From: Candidatus Obscuribacterales bacterium
GTDB taxonomy: Bacteria > Cyanobacteriota > Vampirovibrionia > Obscuribacterales > Obscuribacteraceae
Direction of reading: 5' to 3'
Assembly: GCA_019745505.1 (NCBI GenBank)
Contig: JAIETE010000172.1
Location: 1-32,461 of the forward strand
Length of the DNA stretch: 32,461 bases
Each line of letters starts with the position of its first letter. Position 1 is the stretch's first letter. The position numbers were made by a program, and so were the translations under genes. Under the pieces are notes generated by a model that was not told the origin of the DNA, ran no database searches, and worked only from the letters and a program-made list of their open reading frames with translations. Shown piece after piece: positions 1-8,224 of the stretch.

Positions 1-656
1 ACGCTGGTGGTGCCGGTCACTGCTCCTGTTTTTCGAACCGGATAGCTTTTCTTCAGGTCGTTGGGATTTATGTTGAAGAACGCCTGGATAGGTCCAATAC
101 CCAGGACGAAATTGGTCCAGAGTACTCCACTATCTAATGCGGCTAAAGCGCAATCTCGGCTGCCGACTTTTGTGACCTGCGCTACCAGATTGTGGCGAAT
201 ACCTGGTTGAAAGATGGTGCCGGAAGTTTCGGTTACGTGTTTGCAGCTCAGGATGGCAGGACGTCCTGACTCGTCGATAACTATCATTCCGAGCGTGCCT
301 GTGTGTTCCAGGTCTTCGCTTGATGATATTCGGCATCCTCCTACCAGCGGGGAGTAGACATAATTATTGGATGCTTGTAAATCTCGGGAAGCTGATCTGG
401 TTTTATGAGATCCGACTCGGGGCTTGGCGACTACGTCGGTTGCATATCCGTTGATTTCACGAGGCACCACTGATGAAGCATCGAGATTGCTCTCAGGCAG
501 TTTTTTATCAACAAAGACAATGATGGAAACTTGTCCCGTGTATACGCCTGCCACTTTCTTCGGGCCAATCCCTACGCCGTGTACTCCTTTCAAGCGGAGT
601 AATTCCGCCTCGCAATCTTGTTTTGCTGAAAGTACGTCGTATATTGTGTGGACCAT
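1..656 (-). CDS. Nal1-like trypsin-fold serine protease, C-terminus cut by window edge
   Basis: The frame opens at an ATG at 656, behind a GGGAGGACAG ribosome site, and runs off the window at base 1 without a stop, giving 218 visible residues. Family-like landmarks are a start segment GVHGVGIGPKK, a beta strand IIVFVDKKLP, and VPREINGYATDVV. A chymotrypsin-like core follows: GTLGMIVIDESGRPAILSCKHV with the likely catalytic His140, SRDCALAALD with likely Asp168, and VRKTGAVTGTTS, which in this family lies ahead of the catalytic Ser. The Ser region is beyond the edge. Bacterial Nal1-like proteins usually read LSNNHV around the histidine, so LSCKHV is a variant. No signal peptide is visible. The substrate is unknown; the family call is from motif recognition. 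Confidence 0.7.
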   Translation of the reverse strand, partial: MVHTIYDVLSAKQDCEAELLRLKGVHGVGIGPKKVAGVYTGQVSIIVFVDKKLPESNLDASSVVPREINGYATDVVAKPRVGSHKTRSASRDLQASNNYVYSPLVGGCRISSSEDLEHTGTLGMIVIDESGRPAILSCKHVTETSGTIFQPGIRHNLVAQVTKVGSRDCALAALDSGVLWTNFVLGIGPIQAFFNINPNDLKKSYPVRKTGAVTGTTS

Positions 657-725
657 CGGAACTGTCCTCCCTCGTTTATACGCGTGAAAACGCCGTCTCT
701 CGAACTCTTGAGACGCACTTTTCTA

Positions 726-747
726 GACTCGCTGTTTTGAGCGAGTC
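726..747. other. Perfect 8-bp hairpin between genes
   Basis: GACTCGCT at 726-733 and AGCGAGTC at 740-747 form a perfect 8-bp stem with a 6-base loop. It lies in the 234-base gap between the end of the minus-strand membrane protein gene and the start of the protease gene. No T-tract follows on either strand, so it is a weak terminator candidate for the minus-strand gene ending at 891, or a leader structure of the protease gene. Nothing else was recognised in this gap. Confidence 0.4.
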
Positions 748-890
748 ACCGATCGTTTGGATGCCACTTTGATCCTACATTAAGCAAAGCAGTCCGTAAT
801 ATCTTTATTGATTAAAACTGCCAGAAAACAGCAAAGCCTAAGTAGCAGAGTGTTTTCACGATCACTCTTTCTAGCGATTGAAAGCGCTTC

Positions 891-1943
891 TCATTCGTGA
901 GTTCCGGCAGTCAGATCTTTCTGTTCGATCACTTGCAGGGCATTATCCGGTGTCTGAGCAACTTTCAGTTTCAGGTGAACAGGGCTGCTCATCTTGTTGT
1001 CGGCGCTCACCAATTCGGCGAATATGTCGACGTCTTTGGTGGTTTCATTCAAGCGCTCTTGAGTCACCTTGGTGATAAGGACAGTCTGATTCTGAGGCAA
1101 GCCTGCCAACTGTCTCTTTGTCAGAGGGAAATTCGTCTCTTGCCAGTAATTGTCCAGCAATTCATTATTCATGACCGACATTGCTTGAACCTGCGACATG
1201 CGATAGGTGCTTGGTCCGAAGTCGAGCATGTTGGAGACGAAAGTGCGCGCAAATTTGTCGACTTTTGCATCGGAAAGAGGTGCTGATGCCAGCACATCCG
1301 GTTTGGTCTCGGTCTTTTCCGCCGGCTTGATGGCTGAGAAAATTGTTCCGCCGATTCCCACTACGACTACTGTTGCAACCAAGCCCAGGGCCAGCTTTTT
1401 GGCGCCCGGCGGAATGGTGATCTTCTTGCCGCTCTTGCGCTGTTTTCTGGCGGCGCGGCGAGCTTCCGGAGATGGTTCGTCCATCATGAACTTGTCCCAG
1501 CGCGAACTGGGCGATGGTTCCAAGTCGGGATCGCCGGAGTCGTACTGATCCAACTGATTGTAGGCGTCCAGTTCACCGGCTGCGGTCGCGGGCTCTTTGG
1601 CTTCCGGCTTGGAGGAAAGAGTGTTGATCCAGTTGTCGATGTCGCGGGCAAAGCTGTTCTTGCGTCCGTTGCCATTGCCGTTTTCTGCCGATTCGGACTG
1701 GCCATCGGACAAAATGCGCGCCAATTTCAACGACTCGTCCTGGGTTAGAAGAATTGAACTGGACGGAGGAGTGCCAATGCGGCGCTTTACAGACAACGCC
1801 AGGCGGGCTTCTAATCTTTTAATGACAACTAGGAAGCCTGATTGTGTGTCGACGACCCGTTCGGTCGTTACTGGCGAATCAGCGATCGCATCTTGCGCAT
1901 CATTTGTAGTTGATGTCGTTGCGTAGTCGTCAGAATAGCTCAC
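891..1943 (-). CDS. Single-pass membrane protein, possible VirB8/NTF2-like extracytoplasmic domain
   Basis: A 350-residue protein of unrecognised family. It starts at GTG 1943 behind AGGGGGACAGG. The N-terminal ~180 residues are charged and low in complexity, with a Gly/Asn run (GNGNGNG near 89-93), a proline-rich acidic patch, and a basic stretch ARRAARKQRKSGKK just before the membrane. One transmembrane helix covers about 184-205, implying an inside N-terminus. The outer part, from about residue 225 (KVDKFARTFVSNMLDFG to the end), is a compact ~125-residue alpha+beta domain. Its opening helix and later strands recall the VirB8/TcpC/NTF2-like fold, but this is a pattern impression only. Neighbours (rpoD upstream, a protease downstream) do not suggest a conjugation system, so a role as a membrane anchor or stress sensor is equally open. 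Confidence 0.55.
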   Translation of the reverse strand: MSYSDDYATTSTTNDAQDAIADSPVTTERVVDTQSGFLVVIKRLEARLALSVKRRIGTPPSSSILLTQDESLKLARILSDGQSESAENGNGNGRKNSFARDIDNWINTLSSKPEAKEPATAAGELDAYNQLDQYDSGDPDLEPSPSSRWDKFMMDEPSPEARRAARKQRKSGKKITIPPGAKKLALGLVATVVVVGIGGTIFSAIKPAEKTETKPDVLASAPLSDAKVDKFARTFVSNMLDFGPSTYRMSQVQAMSVMNNELLDNYWQETNFPLTKRQLAGLPQNQTVLITKVTQERLNETTKDVDIFAELVSADNKMSSPVHLKLKVAQTPDNALQVIEQKDLTAGTHE

Positions 1944-1985
1944 AATCCTGTCCCCCTTAGTCCTTTTGGGTCCTATAAGTTGAGT

Positions 1986-2012
1986 GCGCCCGAGCTGTTT
2001 GAGCTCGGGCGC
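1986..2012 (-). terminator. Hairpin terminator downstream of rpoD
   Basis: An 11-bp perfect GC-rich stem (GCGCCCGAGCT at 1986-1996, its complement at 2002-2012) with a 5-base loop begins 12 bases after the rpoD stop. The U-tract on the minus strand is poor, so it may be a weak intrinsic terminator or a stabilising 3' hairpin. On the plus strand it is followed by a T-rich stretch, but no plus-strand gene enters it. Confidence 0.6.
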
Positions 2013-2024
2013 CTCGGTTTCTTT

Positions 2025-3047
2025 CTAGAGGTACTCTCTCAGTCTTGAGGAGCGACCCGGCTGTCTCAGTTTTCTGAGTGCCTTGAATTCAATCTGTCTG
2101 ACACGCTCGCGGGTAACAGCGAACAGTTGTCCGACTTCTTCCAGAGTGCGTTGTCTGCCGTCATCGAGACCGAAACGCAGGCGCAGCACATCGCGCTCGC
2201 GAGGAGTCAGTTCGTTGAGCATCTTCGCCAGGTCTTGGCGCAGAAGTTCGTGGGTGACGGTAGTCTCTGGTCTGTCTGTTTCTGCGTCTTCAATGAAATC
2301 GCCCAGGCGGGAATCTTCTTCCTTACCGATTGGTGTTTCCAGTGAAATCGGCTCTTTGGCTGCTTTGATGATTTCGTGCAGTTTGACCAGTGAAACATCC
2401 ATCGACTTAGCCAGCTCTTGTTCGGTCGGCTTGCGATTGAGTTCTTGAGCCAATTGGCGCGTAACCTTCTTCAGCTTGTTGATGGTTTCGACCATGTGCA
2501 CAGGCACACGGATGGTGCGTGATTTGTCTGCCAGAGCGCGGGTGATTGCTTGACGAATCCACCATGTGGCGTATGTCGAGAATTTGTAACCGCGTTCGTG
2601 GTCGAACTTTTCTGAGGCGCGGATAAGACCGAGGTTGCCTTCTTGAATCAGATCCAGGAAGGAAAGACCGCGTCCGATGTACTTCTTGGCGATGGATACA
2701 ACTAAGCGGAGGTTCGCTTGGACGAGTTTTCGTTTCGCCATCATGTCGCCTTGCAGAATTCTGCGGGCGAGCTCAATTTCTTCGTCCGGCTTGAGCAGTT
2801 GAATACGACCGATCTCACGGAGATACAGTCTGACCGAATCTTCGGTGGCAATCTCTCTGCTGGAGGGAAGTTCTACTGGAGTGTCGTCATCATCCGCCAA
2901 CGGATCTTCTTCATCATCAATGATGGTGAATTGATCGCCATCATCCATAAGATCCAGGTCTTCCAGTTCATTTCTTTTTGCAATGTTCTCGTCTTCTACG
3001 AGTGCACCGCCCATAACTTTTTCGCTATCCGGGGACTTTTTCGCCAT
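2025..3047 (-). CDS. rpoD: Primary RNA polymerase sigma factor (RpoD/SigA)
   Basis: Sigma-70 family group 1 factor that directs RNA polymerase to housekeeping promoters. I place the start at ATG 3047 ([10 protein letters not shown]), behind an AGAGGCAG site, giving 340 residues; an in-frame start 48 bases upstream has no ribosome site. Regions in order: an acidic N-terminus rich in Asp/Glu in place of region 1.1; region 1.2 ([17 protein letters not shown]); region 2 with [35 protein letters not shown] and the -10 recognition helix [15 protein letters not shown]; region 3; and region 4 with [14 protein letters not shown] and the -35 helix [28 protein letters not shown]. It is compact, like SigA of cyanobacteria and Gram-positives. 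A hairpin follows the gene, and a long structured gap precedes it. Confidence 0.95.
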   Translation of the reverse strand: MAKKSPDSEKVMGGALVEDENIAKRNELEDLDLMDDGDQFTIIDDEEDPLADDDDTPVELPSSREIATEDSVRLYLREIGRIQLLKPDEEIELARRILQGDMMAKRKLVQANLRLVVSIAKKYIGRGLSFLDLIQEGNLGLIRASEKFDHERGYKFSTYATWWIRQAITRALADKSRTIRVPVHMVETINKLKKVTRQLAQELNRKPTEQELAKSMDVSLVKLHEIIKAAKEPISLETPIGKEEDSRLGDFIEDAETDRPETTVTHELLRQDLAKMLNELTPRERDVLRLRFGLDDGRQRTLEEVGQLFAVTRERVRQIEFKALRKLRQPGRSSRLREYL

Positions 3048-3287
3048 AACTGCCTCTGTATAAGGGTTTCGATTTCGAGCAGGTAAGCAACGCAAACCAA
3101 AATCGACTGTTCGCCGCGATTAGAAAGCTCTTATTCCATCCGAATGGTTTTTTAAATGTCCCCGAAGCGGACCAATTGTTATGGATGGAGAGAATTCCTA
3201 AGCGAACTCCGTTTTTGCATCATAGGTGCGTCTTTTGTATTCAAGTGGTTTCTAAATAGTTCCCTAACAATTCCACGCAATCATGTT

Positions 3288-3309
3288 GTGACAGTCATAT
3301 ATGTCACAG
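3288..3309. promoter_or_regulatory. 22-base interrupted palindrome, possible operator upstream of rpoD
   Basis: TGTGACA (3288-3294) is followed, after 8 AT-rich bases, by its exact complement TGTCACA (3303-3309). Two-fold symmetry with an AT-rich centre is typical of a dimeric regulator site. It is about 240 bases upstream of the rpoD start. The outer TGTGA/TCACA halves are those of CRP-type sites, but the spacing is 12, not 6, so a classic CRP site is not supported. Confidence 0.4.
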
Positions 3310-3363
3310 TGCTCACAGGCAGGGCGGGTCAGTTAGGAAGACTCAATCCAGATTCCTTCTTAT

Positions 3364-3505
3364 ATGGTACGGAGGATTCCGTGCCATTCTCTCTTGTGTA
3401 CGCACAGCGCCAGACCGGGCATACACGGGCGTTTGTTTTGTGGCGCTCTGAACGGAGGTCGTCAAGAGATCGCCGGGCGCCAGGAAACAACGGTTGCTTG
3501 GCAAC
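3364..3505. ncRNA. Candidate structured RNA in the uvrB-rpoD gap
   Basis: Three stems lie in 142 bases: 3364-3373 with 3378-3387 (10 pairs including one U-G if read on the plus strand, loop GGAT); 3403-3412 with 3441-3450 (AGCGCCA/TGGCGCT core plus two more pairs across one mismatch); and GTTGC/GCAAC at 3493-3505. The wobble pair favours plus-strand transcription, but a long rpoD leader on the minus strand is also possible. No known RNA family was recognised; strand and boundaries are uncertain. Confidence 0.25.
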
Positions 3506-3607
3506 GCCTAACTGCAGTATAAGTGCGGATCGCGACTTGTGCGCGTCTTGTTAACGGAGTTTAAGGCGGTTGAAATATAACGTGCATATTCCAAAGACGC
3601 CGTCAGA

Positions 3608-5866
3608 TCACTGTCTTCGGTTCTTTAACGAGCGTTCCTGCAATACTTTTAACTGATCTCGAAGTTCGACGGCGCGCTCGAAATCCAGATTCTTGGCTGC
3701 TTGCTTCATTTCTTTCTCTAACTTCTTAATGAGACCGGGCATTGCTCTTTGCTTGCTGCCTGCTGTTTCCCTGCGGGTTTCCCCACCCTCGAGGAAAAGC
3801 ATCTCGCCGATGGAGAGATCTTCCGATTCCTCCGGTCTGCCGCGAAGCGCCTCTAATATAGGATTCGAAACATGCTTGGTGATCGTCTGCGGAATGATGC
3901 CGTGCTCTTCGTTAAACGCTTGCTGCAGGGTTCGGCGCCGCTGCGTCTCGCCGATTGCCTTCGACATGGAGTCGGTCATTCGATCTGCATACATGATCAC
4001 TTGCCCGGCCGCGTTTCTCGCCGCCCTGCCAATCGTCTGCACAAGCGATCTTTCTGCTCGCAAGAAGCCTTCTTTGTCTGCTTCCATAATTACCACCAGA
4101 CTAACTTCCGGAAGGTCGAGGCCCTCTCTTAATAGATTGACGCCGACCAGCACATCAAATTCACCCAGTCGCAAATCTCGCAGCAATTCGATCCGCTCCA
4201 GAGCTTTGACGTCGCTGTGCAGCCAGCGGACTCGTATTCCCAACTCTTGCAGATATTCGGTGAGATCTTCGGCCATGCGCTTAGTAAGAGTAGTGACTAG
4301 CACTCTCTCTTGCCGAGCCGAGCGGAGCCTGATCTCCTTGATCAGATCGTCTATTTGCCCTTCGATCGGGCGAACGTGAATTTCAGGATCTACAAGCCCG
4401 GTCGGACGAATGATCTGCTCGATGACCTGGCTGCTGATTTGCAGCTCGTTGTCTCCGGGAGTTGCAGAAACGAAAACGACTTTGCCCACTTTCGAGAAGA
4501 ATTCGTCATAGGTGAGCGGTCGATTGTCGCGTGCGCAGGGCAGGCGAAAACCGTATTCGATAAGCGTGTCTTTGCGAGATCTGTCTCCTCCGTACATGCC
4601 CTGGAGCTGAGGCAAAGTGACGTGCGATTCGTCTATGAAAGTGAGAAAACCATCGCGCCCGAATTTTCGAACGAAATAATCGACCAGTGTCTGAGGCGGC
4701 ATACCGGGCTCTCTTCCTTCGAGCACCCGCGAATAATTTTCGATGCCGTTGCAATATCCGACTTCTTTGAGCATCTCTATGTCGAAACGCGTGCGCTGTT
4801 TCAATCTCTGCGCTTCCAGAAGTTTTCCCTGCGAACCCAGCTCTTCCAGCCTTTCTGCCAGTTCCAGCTCTATTTGCTCGATCGATCTTTCCAGCTCTTG
4901 CTCGTCTGCAACATAGTGTTTTGCAGGATAAATTCTGGCGATATCGGCCAGCTCTTCAATTTCGCCGGTAACCGGATTGACGATTGCAAGCCGCTCTATC
5001 TCGTCTCCAAACAGCTCAACACGCAGAATTCGTTCTTCATATGAAGGATAGATTTCTATGACGTCGCCGCGCGCTCTAAATCGAGAACGCTCTACGACCA
5101 TATCATTGCGGGCGTAGTGAATATTGACCAGGGCTGTTAAAAGCTCGTGTCTATCGATCATCTGCCCAATTTTTAGTTCGATTGCCGCCGACAGATAACG
5201 CTCAGGGACACCCAGACCGTAAATGCAACTGACCGAGCCGACTACCACGACATCATTGCGTTCCCACAATGAGCGCGTAGTCGAGTGACGAAGACGATCG
5301 ATCTCATCGTTGATGCTTGCTTCTTTTTCAATGAAAGTATCGGTGGAAGGAATATACGACTCGGGCTGGTAATAGTCGTAATAGCTGATGAAATATTCGA
5401 CTGCATTGTTGGGAAAGAATTCGCGCATCTCGTTGGTGAGCTGTGCGGCCAGAGTCTTATTGTGGGCCAGAACGAGCGCAGGCATCTGCGTTTCTTTGAT
5501 CAGCTGCGCCATGGTCATGGTCTTGCCTGAGCCTGTTACGCCCAGCAATGTTTGAAACCGGTCGTTTCTCTCGATGCCTTCTTTCAGTGCGGCTATGGCC
5601 TTTGGCTGATCGCCTGCGGGTTGGAAGGGCGAGATGATCTCGAATGGCACTCTCGGATTGTCCGGCGCCTTGGGCAGTGCTTTTTGGTACTGGACGCGAA
5701 ATTCGTTGTCTTTGGCGATTCTCGATTCCATCGCCTTTCCGGCGCCCGAGTCGGATGCTTCAGTGCCGGAAGGGTTGTCGGCGCCATTCTTTTTCGCCCT
5801 TTTCGGACGACTGTCTTTCGTACCTTCGGCAGGTCCGTTATTTGTGTTTGCTGGCTTTCTTGGCAT
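3608..5866 (-). CDS. uvrB: UvrABC excinuclease subunit B
   Basis: Helicase-like damage-verification subunit of nucleotide excision repair, acting with UvrA and UvrC in the cytosol. Visible motifs: the Q-like motif [11 protein letters not shown], Walker A GVTGSGKT, the beta-hairpin region [12 protein letters not shown], Walker B-type [28 protein letters not shown] (motif VI), and a C-terminal UVR motif ([30 protein letters not shown]) that contacts UvrC. It is 752 residues, longer than the usual ~670, because of a basic, low-complexity N-terminal extension of about 70 residues. The ATG at 5866 has no good ribosome site; an internal ATG at 5731 (residue 46) follows GGAAAGGCG and could be the real start. 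It begins 14 bases after the tatA stop, so it is probably cotranscribed with tatA and translated partly by coupling. Confidence 0.95.
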   Translation of the reverse strand: MPRKPANTNNGPAEGTKDSRPKRAKKNGADNPSGTEASDSGAGKAMESRIAKDNEFRVQYQKALPKAPDNPRVPFEIISPFQPAGDQPKAIAALKEGIERNDRFQTLLGVTGSGKTMTMAQLIKETQMPALVLAHNKTLAAQLTNEMREFFPNNAVEYFISYYDYYQPESYIPSTDTFIEKEASINDEIDRLRHSTTRSLWERNDVVVVGSVSCIYGLGVPERYLSAAIELKIGQMIDRHELLTALVNIHYARNDMVVERSRFRARGDVIEIYPSYEERILRVELFGDEIERLAIVNPVTGEIEELADIARIYPAKHYVADEQELERSIEQIELELAERLEELGSQGKLLEAQRLKQRTRFDIEMLKEVGYCNGIENYSRVLEGREPGMPPQTLVDYFVRKFGRDGFLTFIDESHVTLPQLQGMYGGDRSRKDTLIEYGFRLPCARDNRPLTYDEFFSKVGKVVFVSATPGDNELQISSQVIEQIIRPTGLVDPEIHVRPIEGQIDDLIKEIRLRSARQERVLVTTLTKRMAEDLTEYLQELGIRVRWLHSDVKALERIELLRDLRLGEFDVLVGVNLLREGLDLPEVSLVVIMEADKEGFLRAERSLVQTIGRAARNAAGQVIMYADRMTDSMSKAIGETQRRRTLQQAFNEEHGIIPQTITKHVSNPILEALRGRPEESEDLSIGEMLFLEGGETRRETAGSKQRAMPGLIKKLEKEMKQAAKNLDFERAVELRDQLKVLQERSLKNRRQ

Positions 5867-5880
5867 TTAAACTTTGAAAA

Positions 5881-6096
5881 TCAGGCTTGCGGCTTGGCGC
5901 TGTCTTCCTGAGCTGTTTGCTTTTCTTCGACTTCCAAGGCTGTCTTCAATTCAGACTGAGCATCCGTCAAACTCTTCTTGAAATTGCCCAATCCCTGTCC
6001 GAGTGCCTTGCCGAGCTCCGGCAACTTCTTGGGTCCAAACAGCACGAGTGCCAGAACACCGACAATCATAATTTCGCCGGGACCTACATTGAACAT
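5881..6096 (-). CDS. tatA: Twin-arginine translocase subunit TatA/E
   Basis: A 71-residue pore-forming component of the Tat system, which exports folded proteins across the inner membrane. It has the family architecture: a short outer N-terminus, one membrane helix (residues 5-20, GPGEIMIVGVLALVLF), the hallmark hinge FGPKKLPELGKALGQGLGNFKKS, an amphipathic helix, and a polar tail ending in Gln/Glu/Ala. The ATG at 6096 lies seven bases after AGAGGA. No tatC or tatB is nearby, as is common outside proteobacteria. It is probably the first gene of a tatA-uvrB operon. Confidence 0.93.
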   Translation of the reverse strand: MFNVGPGEIMIVGVLALVLFGPKKLPELGKALGQGLGNFKKSLTDAQSELKTALEVEEKQTAQEDSAKPQA

Positions 6097-6195
6097 TGGC
6101 TGTCCTCTTTGCTCGCGATTAACTGCACCCTAATCCTAACATGAATGTTCGAGCCTGACCGCCCGAGTCCTCTAAGGTGGCAGATGTCTGCCGCT

Positions 6196-8145
6196 CTAGT
6201 TGCCGCCTGAAGACTTGTCCGAGGTCCCGGCAGCTTCCTTTGTTCCGGTCGATTCCTGGCTGCCTGCCGTCTTGGACTCCGGCTTGGGCTCTACTTTGCG
6301 CGGGTCCGGTATCGGCGTATAGTCGGAAAGCGTTGAGGCAAGCGGAAACTTGAGATTGCCTGACTTGGCGCGGTCGGAAAGTTCGGCTACCAGTGCGTCC
6401 ATGTATGCGTATTCAGGCACAAGACCCAGGGGAGCAAGATGCTCAACGATATTGGTCGCATCGAGCGACGAGTTGGGCTCGTTGGCGGAAAAATTATTGA
6501 CGTTCATTCGGCAAATGGTGGAAACATATACAGGCTCAGGATTTAGCCTCAACCACTTGGGCTTGCATTCGAACAGCTTGTTATAAAGATAAGCGATATG
6601 AGGATGGTCTGGTTGTCTCTGCGTGTGCGCCACGCGCGCGCCGAATAAACCGAAGAGCATCTTAGGATAGTTGGCGACGACATCTTTGATATAGAGCGCA
6701 CCGTCTCTTGCATCGAAATAGGCTCTGCTGGTGGGCAGTTTCGCAATCGTCGAGGGCCAGCGCGAGCGATCGATTTTGTAGTTGAAAATCAGCAGCTTCG
6801 CTTCCTCGAAGCTTTTGCAGTTTTTCACCAGCTTCTTCAATTTTTCAGTAGTCGCTTTTCTTGCATCGTCTTGCATTCCGTTAGTTTTGTCGGAGATCAT
6901 CTTGTTGAGCATCTCTTCGGCTTGCTCAGCGGATTTCGGCTTCTTTTCCGTGAAAGCCGCCTTGCCTGGTTTTATGCCCAGTGCCAGATTCCGGAGACTC
7001 GGCATTTTGAAGTCCGCTTTTTTCGTGTCGTCCTTTTTGCCGTCGGCACTTTGCGCAGCTTTCTTGTCCGCGTCCGCCTTCGTCGCTGTGTCTTTGTTTT
7101 CGCCGGGTTTCTGACCGGCTGCGTTTGCAGAATTCACAGGGACAGCTCTGGTTTCGCCCGGTCCTGCCAGTTTTTCAAAGACCTTGTGCCTAGCCAATGC
7201 TTCCGTTATGGGTGGAGCATAAATCTGCTGATCCAGACCTACTTCGCTTGCATAATTGAGCGCGAATTCGGCAGCTTCATCCCAGGTTTTATTATTGTTT
7301 TCATCGAAGTATAAGACTCCCTTCAGTTCAGTCTCGCCGCGCTTTTTGGCGACCCCTGGATGGCGGCGCGCACCGGGCGAATACATCAGCTTTCTGTAGT
7401 CCACGAGAATTTGGCCGGTTGCAGCACTTCCTTCGCGGTAGTGGCGATTTAGGTACATATCTTTGACCGTGCCCAGATTGTCCGGCGAAAACATGCATCC
7501 GGCGGCGCCTTCAAAGAACGCTAGATAGGAAACGAAAGGAATTTTTTCCTGATGCTTTGCCAGCGTCACAAGCGCGATATTTGCTCCTGTCTCCCAGGCG
7601 ACCAGCCCCAGAACGCTCTGGTCCAGACTGACGGGAATCAGCTCTCTGACAGAGCGACCCTTATAGTCGTTGGTCTCTCCTTTCATGAAAAGAATGACGT
7701 CTTTGAGAGCGACGCCGCACGAGTCGCCGAAATTGTCGAAAATGCCGTCCGAGTGGAATTGACGCATTCCGCATCCGGGATATGCAAAGCGAACTTCGGC
7801 AATACCCGAATTGGCCGCATGCATGGACATCGTCAAGCTGGTCGATTCATTGCCGCTGACGACGATTGCAATCGGCGCGCCGGCTTTATACCTGACCTTT
7901 TCAGGATAAATGATGTTGACGGCAATGCCGTTGCCTGGCGCCACGGATGATGGCACATAAGTGCTCACCGAATCCTCTACGACAGGAACCGGTTTTTTCA
8001 GAACCGCTTCAGGCAGGACAGAGCGAGCTTCAGCAGGCGGAGTCCCGCCGCTGTATGCGGAGAATCCCGCCAGCGCCAAGGACACCGCAATCGCGAAAGC
8101 CATTGCCGTTTTGCAAGTTTTCATCCTCTTGCGGTTGATTGCCAT
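6196..8145 (-). CDS. Secreted alpha/beta-hydrolase-like protein with lysine-rich linker and helical C-terminal domain
   Basis: A 649-residue protein of no family I can name. A signal peptide spans about residues 8-35 (MKTCKTAMAFAIAVSLALAGFSA), so it is exported. Residues ~70-330 look like an alpha/beta-hydrolase: a strand APIAIVVSGNE, then FAYPGCGMRQF, and a strand-turn-helix LGLVAWETGANIAL at 180-191 where a GxSxG elbow would be. There the nucleophile position is Glu185, so classical serine catalysis is doubtful. A Lys/Asp/Ala-rich linker (about 340-400) leads to a helical domain of ~200 residues, and the tail is rich in Pro, Glu, Ser and Lys. Four cysteines in the hydrolase part could form disulfides. 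The start follows AGGG with long spacing; Met8 is an alternative. It is separated from glyS and tatA by 80-100 bases, so it may be monocistronic. Confidence 0.55.
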   Translation of the reverse strand: MAINRKRMKTCKTAMAFAIAVSLALAGFSAYSGGTPPAEARSVLPEAVLKKPVPVVEDSVSTYVPSSVAPGNGIAVNIIYPEKVRYKAGAPIAIVVSGNESTSLTMSMHAANSGIAEVRFAYPGCGMRQFHSDGIFDNFGDSCGVALKDVILFMKGETNDYKGRSVRELIPVSLDQSVLGLVAWETGANIALVTLAKHQEKIPFVSYLAFFEGAAGCMFSPDNLGTVKDMYLNRHYREGSAATGQILVDYRKLMYSPGARRHPGVAKKRGETELKGVLYFDENNNKTWDEAAEFALNYASEVGLDQQIYAPPITEALARHKVFEKLAGPGETRAVPVNSANAAGQKPGENKDTATKADADKKAAQSADGKKDDTKKADFKMPSLRNLALGIKPGKAAFTEKKPKSAEQAEEMLNKMISDKTNGMQDDARKATTEKLKKLVKNCKSFEEAKLLIFNYKIDRSRWPSTIAKLPTSRAYFDARDGALYIKDVVANYPKMLFGLFGARVAHTQRQPDHPHIAYLYNKLFECKPKWLRLNPEPVYVSTICRMNVNNFSANEPNSSLDATNIVEHLAPLGLVPEYAYMDALVAELSDRAKSGNLKFPLASTLSDYTPIPDPRKVEPKPESKTAGSQESTGTKEAAGTSDKSSGGN

Positions 8146-8224
8146 CTGGATATATCCCTGATTACCGTCGACTTCTATTCAATCCGAATTGAAAAATCTT
8201 TGCCAATTCATATTGCAAGCAAAA

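Larger units (their letters stand above)
3048..3607. other. 560-base gap between uvrB and rpoD, rich in inverted repeats
   Basis: No convincing coding region. The stretch should contain the rpoD promoter and leader (minus strand) and the uvrB 3' end. It holds a 22-base interrupted palindrome (3288-3309), a 10-bp hairpin (3364-3387), a long-range stem (3403-3450) and a small hairpin (3493-3505). A -10-like TATGAT occurs on the minus strand near 3225, but with no good -35 at standard spacing. Confidence 0.6.

Noticed and set aside
3288..3309. CRP-type binding site
   Set aside because: The TGTGA and TCACA halves are 12 bases apart instead of 6, so only a generic palindrome is claimed.
3156..3554. 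132-residue plus-strand open frame in the uvrB-rpoD gap
   Set aside because: It has no ribosome site, no domain-like pattern and a composition rich in Arg, Ser and Cys; the DNA is better explained by inverted repeats.
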